From Strongylocentrotus droebachiensis (lineage: Eukaryota; Echinodermata; Echinoidea; Camarodonta; Strongylocentrotidae), in assembly GCA_035222895.1 (NCBI GenBank), contig JAVYIG010000096.1, positions 248,001 through 312,000 of the forward strand: DNA of 64,000 nucleotides, written 5' to 3'. The notes below the pieces were generated by a model. The model did not search any database and was not told the origin of the DNA. It was given only the letters and a program-made list of their open reading frames with translations. Shown piece by piece: positions 25,234 through 36,979 of this stretch. Each line of letters begins with the position of its first letter. Positions within the stretch are counted from its first letter, which is position 1. A program made the translations under genes and the position numbers.

Positions 25234-26460
25234 AGAAATAAACTTAAAAGGCGATTTTGATCGCCATTATATTGCCTATTTAGAAATGATATTCAGACTA
25301 CTATCTCAGTGCTATTTCAAATAATTATTGTCACATAAGACCATGTTGACGTAATACACCACATAATTCCAAAGTTTTTGCCACTCTTGTCTAGTCTCGT
25401 CTGAAACAATTGTATGAAATATGTGAGAGTTGACATCAAATTTTGTGTTTCATTTTTGGCTTCACTTCGTTTTAGTTGAATCCACGGTCAAAATGGAGAA
25501 CAAGGATATTCCAATTAAAAAGAAAGAAGAATTTAAACACATTTTTCGAGAGAATTCTATTCCAATTTGAAGTGGATTCAACATCAAGAGAGTGAAACCT
25601 AATATCATAAAATGCGGACTTCCACTCTATACATATCAAGAGAGTAAATCCTTAAGAAATAGACATGAGACATCTATTGAAAAAGACACGATATTTCCCT
25701 CTATGTTGAGTAATATCCAATCAATGTTATAGGCCTACGTGTATTGTATTGTATTTATTAAACTTCATTGATGTAAATCAATATTCTGTTTATAAACATA
25801 TAAATCTATTTACAATGTAATGTAACCAATCTATATTGTGTTTGTAAACATATATATCATATAAATCGATTCAAAATGTATTGTTATAAATCAATCTTCT
25901 GTTTGTAAACATATTTATCATATAAATCAATTTGCAAAATTATTATACAGCAGAAATACTCTTTTCTTCTTATTGTATTACATGACAGAAATTATAATGC
26001 ATAACGTAAATAATATAACGTTCCATAATACACCCGAAGATTTAGATATACAAAACTTAATATAGCAGTTTTCTAACTTCACATTTCACCCTGTACAACC
26101 TTCTATTCAATACAATTAATTCCGACGTCTTTTCAAAGAATTAATTATATAATGTGACACTTTTAGTATATTTCATATTATGTTCTAATTTTGTCAATTA
26201 TGTGAATTTTTTGTGGTGGAATGTGAAACAAATAAAATTGAACTTAAACTAAAAAAAGAAAAAAAAAGAAGATAACTCATGCTATACAAAATAAGTAAAT
26301 GAGGTGTCGTCAACCACCACTTGAGGTTGAGGTCTAATCTAGAAATATCTAACGTGTGATAAAAAGCTACTTGAACAATTGCGACAGATTCCGAAATGAA
26401 AAGTGCTGTACTTGATATTGAAGTACTTCCGCGGTTGAAAGAGAATACTTCCGGTTTCAT
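25234..26460. other. No gene; ~75-bp degenerate tandem repeat at 25770-25940
   Basis: Three imperfect units with AATCAATNTTCTGTTTGTAA and CATATAAATCNATTTNCAA appear at about 25770-25940. The rest is AT-rich and without exon-like features. It separates the LINE/TTAA cluster from the promoter of IL-17 gene 2. Confidence 0.5.
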
Positions 26461-26563
26461 CTTTTGGAATTTCTAAAATAATTTTTGTTTATCATCAACA
26501 GTTCAAAAGGCACACAAATAATTTCCCCGCGTCACACTACATTTAGCATGGGATACATACATA

Positions 26564-26570
26564 TATAAAA
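26564..26570 (+). promoter_or_regulatory. TATA box of IL-17 gene 2
   Basis: TATAAAA inside ATATATAAAAGAGG, about 93 bp upstream of the first possible start codon. A weak kappa-B-like TGGAATTTCT lies upstream at 26465. No convincing initiator, so the transcription start is only estimated at about 26595. Confidence 0.5.
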
Positions 26571-26656
26571 GAGGCTTCAAGATTATTAACTGTTTCCGGT
26601 GCAAGAACGCTAATAATCCGTTGCCTACTGGAACTGGTGGTCCCTGTATTAAGCCT

Positions 26657-29600
26657 ATGAAAATGAAATTATTCAGTAGTCGACGGTTTAAAAAGGGCGA
26701 CATGGAGGTAATCAAGACTGGAAGCGGGTCATTTTCCAAAGCCATTCTGTTTCACATTAAAGAAAGAAAACAACAAATCATTTACGCCCTCTTAAAGACC
26801 CCCTGGTGCTAGTATTTTCCATTAAACATTCTTTCCTTTCAAAATTTCTTATGACAACGTGGATGAAGCTGGTAACAATTCTTTTTTCGACATCGAAATC
26901 ATGTACATGAATTGCGCCCGTTATTGGGAATATCCCGACTTTTTAGTATTTAACTTTGATCCTTTTATCGTTTAATTATCTAAGTATATCCACTTGATAA
27001 ATCATTGCTTATTGGCCTAAAATATTGAAATAGTATAAAAAAAAGTCCCTAACATCTAATTGATAACCTAATGATGAGTATGACGAGAAAATAGTATCCT
27101 TGTAAATATGTCGACCATATTTCGCAATGTTAAGCACACCTTTATTTAGATGAATCTTCTTAAGTTTTAATTTATCCGGAATACTCGAATTACAGTTAAT
27201 CAAGGCTATCAAATCTCCAACGATAGGTAAATTATAATTTGTTTAATTACTGACTAATTAGTATAAAAGCCAACAATTTTAGATTGGACATCATTTGGCA
27301 TTGATAATCATCTACTTGCAATAAGCTGAGAAAATTATTATTGCAGAGTTTAAAAGGCCGCGGAAACTTTTTTGAATTCATACAATTTATAGAATTAAAT
27401 CAAGCAATTTGCCTGATAATTGACCACTTGCCCTACTAAATTTGACATGGCACAGGTAAGCCTCTGTAAAAAAGTAAAATAAAGCGCTAGTGTCAGTCAT
27501 AAAATGCCCATTTAGAGCTCGTGCGATTGGATTTTAAAACGTTAAAGCCCCTCTAAAGTGTTGGGAGTCTCAATTATTTGATGGACAAATTTCACTTAAA
27601 CTGCATACAAAGTTAAAAATTATTTCATTTAACGCACATTTCTATAACTTTTTTTTTTGTTACAATATCTACATTTCAAGGCCATTATTTGATGACAGAA
27701 TAGAACATTTTGTTGTTGTACGCAGAATACCAAGATTGTCGCATTCTTCCATCGATATTCGTCTTCAAACACATTTAAAAACAATTCCTTGCATTGTTTT
27801 TGTGTTGATTGCCATCATTTTATAATTGAAGTAAAAGTTTGCCATCAATTATTTTAGGCTCCTTACACTTCAGAGGGGGCTTTGATGAATGTTAAGAAAT
27901 GTTGAATCCTTATATTGACCTGTAAAATGAAACAGAAAATATATTTCATGATATTTATTTTATATCTTGGTAACGAAAAGAGAGAAGGCAGGCAGAATAG
28001 TGTGATAGAGATAGATGCAGAGAACAAAAGAGACAACAATGCATGTGTACCGATACAGGAAGAGAGAGAGAGAGAGAGAGATTGATGGAAGGAGAGCGAA
28101 CAAGTTAAGGGGAAAAGGGGTAGAGTAGCGTGTGGGTTTCATTCATACTTCCTTTTCTTTTGACCCACTTTTAATTCAGGATTTGTTCATCACGTTTGCT
28201 ATTGCTGCCGTTAGCTGTTCTTTGATGACGTCACGGGTGAGCAGCATACCCACAACCGATAGAGCTAACCATGGAAACGTCACATGTCGGGAACCGAACA
28301 CGACCGAACTGACATCGATGTTGGCGCTAGCCGTCGCCCAAAACCCGACTCTGGCCGAAAATGCACGAGCTCTGTTTCCGGGGCTTCTCGGCTCTTCGGC
28401 AGAGGCGATTCTTCGTAGTTCTGACTACAATTTTACGACGCATCTGCATCCGATGTCACAGTGTCCTCGCCATTTTCTGAACTCAATGGACCGCGCTCAG
28501 GAGGTCAGATCATTGTGTCCATGGAGGTATGTTCTTCATAGCGACATTAACAGGTAAGTCTAGACATCTTGAAATCTTAGGGTGGTATTCTAGAAGCGGA
28601 CTAACTTTAGTCCATGATTTAACCCACCGAACAAGTAAGGAATGCCAAGTGTCCATATGAATATGTTTTTGAAAAATTTAATCTGCCACTAAATTAAAAT
28701 AAAATGTAATTAATAATTAACAGGTAAGTCTAGACATCTTGAAATCTTAGGGTGGTATTCTAGAAGCGGACTAACTTTAGTCCATGATTTAACCCACCGA
28801 ACAAGTAAGGAATGCCAAGTGTCCATATGAATATGTTTTTGAAAAATTTAATCTGCCACTAAATTAAAATAAAATGTAATAACATAATCAATAAACAACC
28901 ATGTTACTATGATATAATTATGTTATCATGGTATTTTAGGGACATTTCAAATTATTCAAAAATGTATTCATATGGACACTTGGCATCCATACTTAGTTGA
29001 AGGATTAAAGCATGGACTAAAGTTAGTCCGCTTTATACGTGAATACCACCCTATAGCGTTTTTTTCCTTCGTGTATATAAATGTCAACTTCGGGCAAGAA
29101 ATGTGAGGCCTACGCGTATTCAGAGAGCTCAGTGTTGTAAGATACAGAAATATGAAGCGTATGTTCGTTTCTCTTTACGTCGCCATCACGATCAGAAGAA
29201 GAAAAAAATCCGCCGTAGTTTACCGTGTCATATCTGAACAAGAAATAATAATAATAATAAAAAAATGGAAAATTCAAGAACATAATCTTTTTTGAATATG
29301 CGATTTGGCTTAACCCGTTGACTAATGGATTATCTAGTTCCCATAGACTTAACACATGGACCACCAGGTTCCAGTAAACGAAGGGTTGGGTCATGTCTTC
29401 TTTTACTTTGAAGCGAGTTAAAATATCATGAATTATCCCTTTGTAACTGTCTACATTTACACTGTCGCTCATATAGGTGGAATATTTTTGTTTTAACCCA
29501 ATTTATGGAATTACTTTTAAAATAATTTAAAAATAATAGATCTAGATAAAAGTATACATTCTCAGATTTGATTGAATAATAATTTGCATGTGAGTGTTTT

Positions 29601-32600
29601 GCGTGACTGCTAAAGCATGTGAATGCTTCTATGCTTATCAAATAGGGGACATACGCCCTTAAGTCATAAATGACAGTAATGAGGATTAATGCCCCACAAA
29701 AGGGCACTAATATAGCACATCGACACGGTTTTGATCCTGGGGCTTCACAGTTACGAGGCCGTTGCTTTGTCACTGAACCATGACTTTACGCAGCGGGGGC
29801 TAGGCTAGGGGGCAGTTTCCATAAATAAAAAAAAAAAAAGAAAATGCAATAATTTTTCAATAATTTATTGCATTTTACCCCGGTCCCCAACATAAACAAA
29901 TCCTCTCGATGGCCATGCGTTATGGCTCAAGGCATAGGCACACAGAGGATTTTTTAATGTTGGGAACCGGGGTAAAATGCAATAAATTATTGAAAAATTA
30001 TTGCATTTTCTTTTTAATGTTTTAATTTATGGAAACTGCCTCCTACCCTAGCCCCGCTGCGTACAGTCATGGTTTAGTGACAAAGCAACGGCCTCGTAAC
30101 TGTGAGGCCCCAGGATCAAAACCGTGTCGATGTGCTATATTAGTGCCCTTTTGTGGGGCATTAATCCTCATTACTGTCATGTATGACTTAAGGGCGTAGG
30201 TCCCCTATTTAATAAGCATAGAAGCATACACATGCTTTACCAGTCACGCAAAACACACATTGTCAAATTTTTGTTCAATAAAATCTGAAAATGTATACTA
30301 TTATCTAGATCTATTATTTTTTAATTATTTTAAAAATAATTCCGATAAAATTCGGGTAAAACAAAAACAATATTCCAACTATATGAGCGACAGTGTAACT
30401 GGTTTTTATATAATTTATATTTGAATTTATTAACAATTGTATAATTATTGTATCGAATTCCATATTTCACTAGATTCTTCTCTTTATCTCTCTGGCTTCC
30501 TCTGCCTCTTCCTCTTTCCATGCCTACCTTTCTTTTCCTCTCTCCTCATTACTCATTCTCCCTCGCTCTCCTTCATAGCTGAGTTTTTTTCCTTTTCATT
30601 GTTTTTCTTCTGTTTCCCCATATAGAGTGGTGAAGTGTGACGTCATCAAAAAATATATTTCTTAGAATTTCTCAATTTTCTTCTTCATCTTCCAAAATAG
30701 CTTAAAAAATAGCGTCCAAACGCCGAAAACCAATTGAATATGTTAAGTATTTGCTGAGATATGACCATCTGAAGATAAAGATTTCCTACAGGAACTCAGT
30801 GTTATTTTGCTCTGGTTCATAATTTGGTATTTCGACGTTATTTTGTATGCTCTTTTGGAAAATGAAGAACAAATTGAGAAATTCTAAAAATAGATTTGTA
30901 TGATGTCACAGCTTCGGTACTCTATAGATGTCATGGGGGTTCGTTGTAGTTGGTCTCAGACGTAATCATATCTCATTGATACACGTCTGTAAAAGCACAA
31001 TAAAATACACGTCCCCTCATTGACACGCATTGTTGTTAAAGGCATCGTTTAACAACAGGGACTTTTAGATTTGCACGAAGACAATATGGATTGCTACGGT
31101 CGACGTCCTTTTAATGCACTGCCTTGAATGGACGTCACACGTATCAGTCCACGCAAATCTAAAAGTCCCTAATATTACATCCGAAATGCACGGCCCTACG
31201 TGTTATCAGTGTCTGTGATATGGTGCAATATTGAAGCCCTTAACAAAAATTGCGCTTCAAAATGATCAAGAAGTGCCTCAAAAAAGTGCCTCATTTTCCC
31301 CAATAGACTGTAGTAATATGAAAACCGTTAGGAAAACGTAACATTTGGTTTCGATTTCCAATCATAAATATCTCGATAATCAGACAGGCGACCGGCTTGT
31401 AAAAGTCATAGGGTTCCTGACTGGCCTAGAGGTTTATAATTATCATTGCAGCATGAGCTAAATCCAGGTTTTGTTTCAGAATCTGAGACAAAGTTACCCA
31501 ATCCCTTTAAGTAACTAATCATTTTATTTGGTAGTCTTAGAAAAGCAATGACATTGGAGCTTCTGACCTTTGACCTTTCCCCAGGTATCCCAGAGACATC
31601 ATATTCGTGCAATGTGAATGCCAGGAGTGTGTTGACCCCGAGTTAGGTGTTTTCTCATCCAATCGAGATCTATGTCGTCCTGTGATTCATAATCATCCTG
31701 TGTTAAGACGCACCGGGGAGTGCATCAATGGCGTTCAAAGGTCGGTCATTTTTAAACGTAGGATATAAATTTGTTTAAGTGGCCATTTTGCGTTATGTCT
31801 GTCAGAAGTTAACACATGCCTGTATGTTTTTTTTTATATATTTAAATGCATACAGACTAACAATGCATACTTGCTGCAAACAGACTAACACGAGATCTTC
31901 GATCATGTAAACAAATTGAATGTGTTGATTGGTCCTCCTTTTATGACAAAAACTAATGTTATATTATACACTCCAAAAAAACTTGTGCAAAATTTAAAGA
32001 AGTGTTGAGTAAGAGAGTGACATGCTTGTTTGTTGGGTAACACTTCCTAACATTAGGTTCTCCCTTTATCTTTTTCTAGATAAACTGTATCCACCCCTCC
32101 CTCCCCCAAGGTAGATAATTTGATAGTTGAAATGGTGCCTTTTCCTTGTAATATAAAAAGCGCTGCACTCTTTCAAGTGACTCGGTAACATTGTTGAAAG
32201 TTGATTACAAATTTGCATAATTTCTGTATGAAATGTTACTTTTTATATTCTTTCTACTGTACTCACCCTCTAACATGCAAAAAATCCTGCAAAAAATTCT
32301 CAAACCACAAAGATATCTATGGTTTTCTTTGAAGATGTCACTGTGCAACATCCTCTAACTATTTTGAATTTTTATAACCGTTTTTCCATGAAAAAAAAAC
32401 ATAAGACAGGCTTTTAAAAATCTGTCAACACTTAAATGTCTGGCATGGTATATTAAGCCAATTCTTTGTTTTGTGATGAATTAAATTCATCTTAAATGTC
32501 ATTAAATTGTAATAATAATATAGTTAAAAGAATTAAGGAATCGATCAGATAAGTTTTCCCCAATTTATATCATTAATAATGGTCCGTTTTCACTCAAACT

Positions 32601-32909
32601 TTCAGATTATCTTTCATTGTACATCTAACATCGAAGTAACTACCTTAGCACCACTTTCTCTCATCAAAACAATGTTACCAAGTCCCTTTAATATGTCGCC
32701 ATATGTCTAGGAGACTTTATAAATATCCATTAAAAAAAGCATGTGTTGGAGCAATTGTATTCAAGATATTTGTTCATGATAGGTGTGAATACCAGTTTAA
32801 ACCGGGTTGTTTATTTTCATTGTCTTTGTATAGATATGTGGAGCAGTTTGAACCGGTTCCGATGGCATGTGTCTGCGAAAGATTTGCATCTCGAATGAGC
32901 ATCAACTGA
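26657..32909 (+). CDS. IL-17-type secreted cytokine, gene 2
   Basis: Predicted coding exons 26657-26707, 28180-28553, 31585-31740 and 32834-32909 join in frame. All junctions are GT/AG and phases are 0, 2, 2 as in gene 1. Three in-frame ATGs (26657, 26663, 26702) precede the first donor. The third has the best context and gives 203 aa starting MEDLFITFAIAAVSCS, a normal signal peptide; the first gives 218 aa with a basic N-terminal extension. In 218-aa numbering: CPW 130-132, YPRDI 143-147, C152-x-C154-x-x-C157, C172, C188, C206-x-C208, the IL-17 cysteine pattern. Three Asn-X-Thr sites lie in the pro-region (NVT, NTT, NFT). CRPV...VL...C-NG and FEPVP-AC-C align with gene 1, so the two arose by tandem duplication. 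Exon 1 is the least certain. Intron 2 (3 kb) holds a MITE, a foldback element and a TTAA element. Confidence 0.87.
28549..28880 (+). repeat. 170-bp tandem duplication copying the exon-2 splice donor
   Basis: Sequence starting AACAGGTAAGTCTAGACATC occurs at 28549 and again at 28719, with about 160 bp matching. The first copy holds the true donor (exon end at 28553). The second makes an identical CAG|GTAAGT at 28723/28724. Because the repeat also contains the left arm of the MITE at 28580, it formed after that insertion. Use of the second donor would retain a TAA directly after Arg142 and drop most of the IL-17 domain. Confidence 0.9.
28580..29051. mobile_element. TA-flanked hairpin MITE beside the IL-17 gene 2 donor
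   Basis: Left end GGGTGGTATTC (28580) with CGGACTAACTTTAGTCCATG just inside; right end is the inverted counterpart CATGGACTAAAGTTAGTCCG then GAATACCACCC ending at 29051. TA abuts both ends (28578-28579 and 29052-29053), suggesting Tc1/mariner-type mobilisation. The left arm appears twice (28580 and 28750) because of the 170-bp tandem duplication. Confidence 0.85.
29458..30399. mobile_element. ~0.94-kb foldback element in IL-17 gene 2 intron 2
   Basis: Nearly full-length palindrome. The left end TACACTGTCGCTCATATAGG pairs with CTATATGAGCGACAGTGTA at the right end, and arms of about 450 bp flank a ~40-bp centre near 29910-29950. Each arm carries a tRNA-like segment (GTTTAGTGACAAAGCAACGG ... 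GGATCAAAACC on the right arm) reminiscent of pol III A and B boxes, so the arms may be SINE-derived. One arm recurs alone at 61290-61770. Confidence 0.88.
31036..31510. mobile_element. TTAA-flanked element, family 2, copy 2
   Basis: TTAA at 31036-31039 then AGGCATCGTTTAACAA; right end CCAATCCCT then TTAA at 31507-31510. Same order of blocks as 24855-25233, but interrupted by a smaller nested element at 31057-31170. It ends about 75 bp upstream of IL-17 gene 2 exon 3. Confidence 0.78.
31057..31170. mobile_element. Small nested MITE with GGGACTTTTAG ends
   Basis: Inverted ends AGGGACTTTTAGATTTGC and GCAAATCTAAAAGTCCCT enclose about 78 bp. It sits inside the family-2 TTAA element at 31036 and is absent from the sister copy at 24855, so it is a later insertion. 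The same right-end sequence GCAAATCTAAAAGTCCC occurs at about 39215 and 51165. Confidence 0.8.
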
Positions 32910-33039
32910 TAGGATTTTTGTCACCGTAACATAACGCCCACCTGTGTAATTTTTACAATGTTATCATTGTTTAAGGCAGTAACATAATATAAAAGTTCAA
33001 TATTTAAAAGATGCTTCAATGGTCTGGAAGGACAACCTC

Positions 33040-33233
33040 TTAAAGCCCCACTGTACAACTTGTAGCTACTTGCTCCCTCTATATAGAAAACTTCCCCAAT
33101 CGGTGCCTGTTGGTCCCCCATGATCCTCTTTTTCTTATGTTAGTTGAGAGCTGAGTTAATGAGATAGCCACCTGTCAGTGACTTCGCTGTGTGGTCTAAT
33201 CCATTCTTGCCCAGTAGTATTGACGGTCTATAA
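33040..33233. mobile_element. TTAA-flanked MITE, family 1, copy 3
   Basis: TTAA at 33040 then AGCCCCACTGTACAACTTG; right end TGACGGTCT followed by ATAA (one base off TTAA) at 33230. Absent from unit B, where the sequence runs ACCTTTAAATATAAAT near 46013; that single TTAA looks like the empty site. It lies in the likely 3' flank of IL-17 gene 2. Confidence 0.75.
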
Positions 33234-33419
33234 TATAAATCAAATAAATAATTTCAATGATTTTAATTTGTTTCTAAAGAGGCATCTATTAGTCTTGCAG
33301 TTGAGTACACGTATTGATGATCGATATGTCAATGTTTGTATGTGTATTTGTATTCATTATTTATTTATTATTATGTACATGGTGAACTAATATTTTGTTT
33401 GAAAAGCAGCAATGTAAAA

Positions 33420-34140
33420 GCATCAACGTATTTCAAATCTTCTCTCTCTCTCCTTCTCTCTCTCGTCCCAACTGTTAATTTACACTTTCTTTCCTATCCT
33501 GTCGCCTTCTCCTTCTTTTTCTCTCTCTCTCTTTGTGCTTATATATCCCTTATGCTTATTTATTGTTTTCATTCCTTTCTGTCTCTCACCTAGTGTCTCT
33601 CTTTGTTTTCATTAGTTTGACAATCTTAGAAAAACCTATTTCACATGGTACAAAGCAGGAATGAACAAGCGGCAATGTGATTCTACTCTTCTTTCTTTTT
33701 TTTCTTCTTTCTCATCCCAACTGTTAATTTGCATTTCCCTTCAAATCCTGTCGCCTTCTCCCTCCCTTTCTCTCTCTCTTTCTCTCTCTCTCCTTCTCTC
33801 TCTCATCCCAACTGTTAATTTGCATTTCCCTTCAAATCCTGTCGCCTTCTCCCTCCCTTTCTCTCTCTCTTTCTCTCTCTCTCCTTCTCTCTCTCATCCC
33901 AATTGTTAATTTGCATTTCCCTTCCAATCCTGTCGCCTTCTCCCTCTCTTTCTCTCTCTCTTTCTCTCTCTCTCCTTCTCTCTCTCATCCCAATTGTTAA
34001 TTTGTATTTCTCTTCCTATCCTGTCGCCTAATCTCCTTCCCTCTCTCTCTCTCTCTCTCTCTCTCATCCCAAGTGTTAATTTGCATTCCCTTCCTATTCT
34101 GTCGCCTTCTCCCTCCCTCCCTCTCTCTCTCTGTACCTGT
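33420..34140. repeat. ~91-bp CT-rich minisatellite, ~6 units (unit A)
   Basis: Each unit joins TCATCCCAACTGTTAATTTG, CTATCCTGTCGCCTTCTCC and a CT microsatellite. Anchors at about 33466, 33715, 33806, 33897, 33986 and 34066 give spacing of about 80-91 bp through most of the array. Unit B retains only one complete unit (46245-46375). Confidence 0.85.
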
Positions 34141-34486
34141 CCCTTATTTTTCTTTATTGTTTTCGTTCCTTTATGTCTCTTACCCAGATAGTGTCTCTCT
34201 TTATATTTTTCTTGCTTATATTATTGTCTGAGTTTAACCATCTTGCAATAATACATTATTTGTTTCGTTATACGTCCTGAATCTATATCTTCATCGCATA
34301 TTCATCCTAGAAACTTTTTGATTTTAACCCTATCGTGACAATCATTCCACACTTTGAGGTTTGGCTCAATAACTTCTGATTTAGAGCCTTAGAAAATATG
34401 CGAGACGTATGAGTGGAAAGGCAGAAAATCATACCTACATTGCATCTGTTTTTCTCTCTCTCTACTATAACATGCGTTTGATGCCA

Positions 34487-34797
34487 GGGGGGTGTTTCAC
34501 AAAGATCCTAAGTTGAACTTATCTCTAAGTTGGACTTAAAAGTTATGGAAAGCCATTAGCATCTTTGAAAATATTTTGTAAAAGTTATATTGAAAGGCAT
34601 TTATTGTTTATTCAAATCATTCATATTTTCTATCATCAAGGAGATTTCATGTTCCGGATGTGGAATTTATAAAAAGTCTAAAATACTTGAATTTCTGCTT
34701 TTGAATATATTTCATTTTAAGACTCCAATGGCTGTCCATAATTGTTAAGTCCAACTTAGAGTTAAGTTCTACTTAGGATCTTTGTGAAACACCCCCC
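34487..34797. mobile_element. MITE with GGGGTGTTTCACAAAG ends, unit A only
   Basis: Starts GGGGGGTGTTTCACAAAGAT and ends ATCTTTGTGAAACACCCCCC. Inner inverted segments CTAAGTTGGACTTAA and TTAAGTCCAACTTAG extend the pairing. Unit B shows an uninterrupted GATGCTAGGAATAAC at about 46625, the empty site, with AGG as the likely target duplication. A diverged relative (GGGGGGTGTTTCACAAAGAC) is at 39755 and 51727. Confidence 0.85.
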
Positions 34798-36979
34798 AGG
34801 AATAACAAAAATAAAATAAAATGAGAGTTTAAATCCTTGAATTGGCAGCACGTTTAGAGATTTACAGTCATTATTTTCCTCTCTCTTTGTGCTTATATAT
34901 CCCTTATGTTTATTTATTTTTTGTATTCCTTTCTGTCTCTCAGCGAGTGTCTGTCTTTTTTTTCGGAGAACATGCATTTAATTTTAACAATGTAGCAATA
35001 TTAGAAAATTGTTTTTGTTGCCAATTTAAAGGAACATTATATCATCAATTGAGCTCTGTTTGTCTCGGAAGGGTGAACGACACATCACGGGGGGGGGGGG
35101 GGGGGGGAGGGGGAGGGGGAGATGATTGAAAGTTAGAAGAAATACAAAATAAGACAAATTTGAACTTTTAAATCTATCATGGTCACTCAATTTTGCCATT
35201 TATTGTTATGATGCTCTTATACAGCTCAACCGCTATTACATGTATTATGCCATAGTTCTACTACCTATTACACCTGTGTTTACTAATTTAATGCTTATGT
35301 TTTGACAGAAAGGATTCTCATGAAAAACTCCATCTTGTATATCAAGTACGGATACAGAATTCGATCATCGTCACATCAGAATTTATGGCTGCACCCTGTT
35401 AACGTAATATATCTTGACACCGATACTTCCCAGCATCAGTTTCATAACTCAAAACAATTCTGTATAATTATGATGATGATGATAAAACAAGTCAATGGTT
35501 GTTCTTGTTTATTGACAAGCTTAGCTTTTAAGAAGGTACACTTTTCAATTCCATATTTCATGATTTACAGAACAATCTTTCATGTTATCAATTACTATGA
35601 TTCAGGATTATTTACTTCAATGCATGCATAATATAAAGAAATATCGATTTTTTGTTGTTGTGTGAAATCTATTGTGCTCTGTAATTTTGGCATGGAATAT
35701 GAATAATATCAAAGTATTAAATTATGTCCGTTTATTAACGGATAAAAAGCTAGCTGTACATACTTATGTTTACTTTGTATAAGCTAAGAATATGGAAAAT
35801 GTTTTGCTTTAATGTTATGTATTAAACACAGGGAAGTATAAGAAATAAAACCATTAAATAAAAAGCCATTTTCATTTTTGTAAAATTCATCATCCCTAAA
35901 AATTAGGAACATATCTTTCCTCGATCGTTATAAGAAAGCCTTTCAGACTTATCTCTTCTTGCAATAGTACTATATGATTCTGTATTGGGTTCAAATTATC
36001 AAAAATTGTATTTCAATGCATATAAATAATAATAAATAATTGTCATTACTATGCACTGCACAAATCTAACGTTATTATTACTATTATTAGTATAATTATC
36101 AGCCTCCGGGTCTGTCGGTTTTGCAGGTTGTCGGTTTTGATGATTGTTGATGTTGTAGTTTGTCGATCGACCACGATAAATCGCTCATTAGCATCTGTAG
36201 GGGGAAAGCGAGACGATGTTATTTATTTACAATGTTGTTCCGTTTGCAGCCATCAACTGAAATGACTGAATTGATAAGTAAATTCACCCTCATAAAATTT
36301 GTTTTTACCACTCCACACTTGCAGATTAATTAATCTTTGTTTCCCTTTGTGCTTTAAAAAAATTAAGATACGTATGTATTACATAAATCTAAGATTATCA
36401 TTTTTTAAGGGATCCTCATTTTACGAGCACTGCTTCTTGGTGGATCCCTCCGTTTCCACATTTTTCATTAAAGTAATCATTCATTATTTACAGCAAATGT
36501 AAACATTTCTTTTGCAATTAAATGAATGAATTGTAATATGCATCAAATCAAAGCACACGGATTTATGTTGTGTGAGAAATGAAAATTAAAAAAGGAATCG
36601 AATCTGAAGCGAAGACCATATATTTAGCCAATTGATGACATCATCAAGAAATAAGATAGATCAGTGACATTTTTAGATCCCTCTCAAAAGAACCGAAGCG
36701 TTAACGTCAAGTTCGCACCTCGTCCGGGTTAATGTTTATAATCAACTGAGCCTGCGCATGAGGTTCACCGCAGAAGCATTCAAGCGACGGGTTGGAGCAG
36801 GGCAAATTCAGTGTTAGGGCGCGTGTGTGATCACAAAAACGACATCCACCTTTGTTGAACACCAAATGCTTGAGAACCAGCAGCCTTGACTACTTGGTCA
36901 ATATGTTCGCAAAGTTTGGTACTCTTAAACAATGACAAAATAAATCTAAATACATTCCATTTTTTCCCGCCGACTGACG

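Noticed and set aside
24855..34797. CRISPR-like regular repeats
   Set aside because: Repeats are long dispersed elements and minisatellites in an animal genome; no short direct repeats with unique regular spacers.
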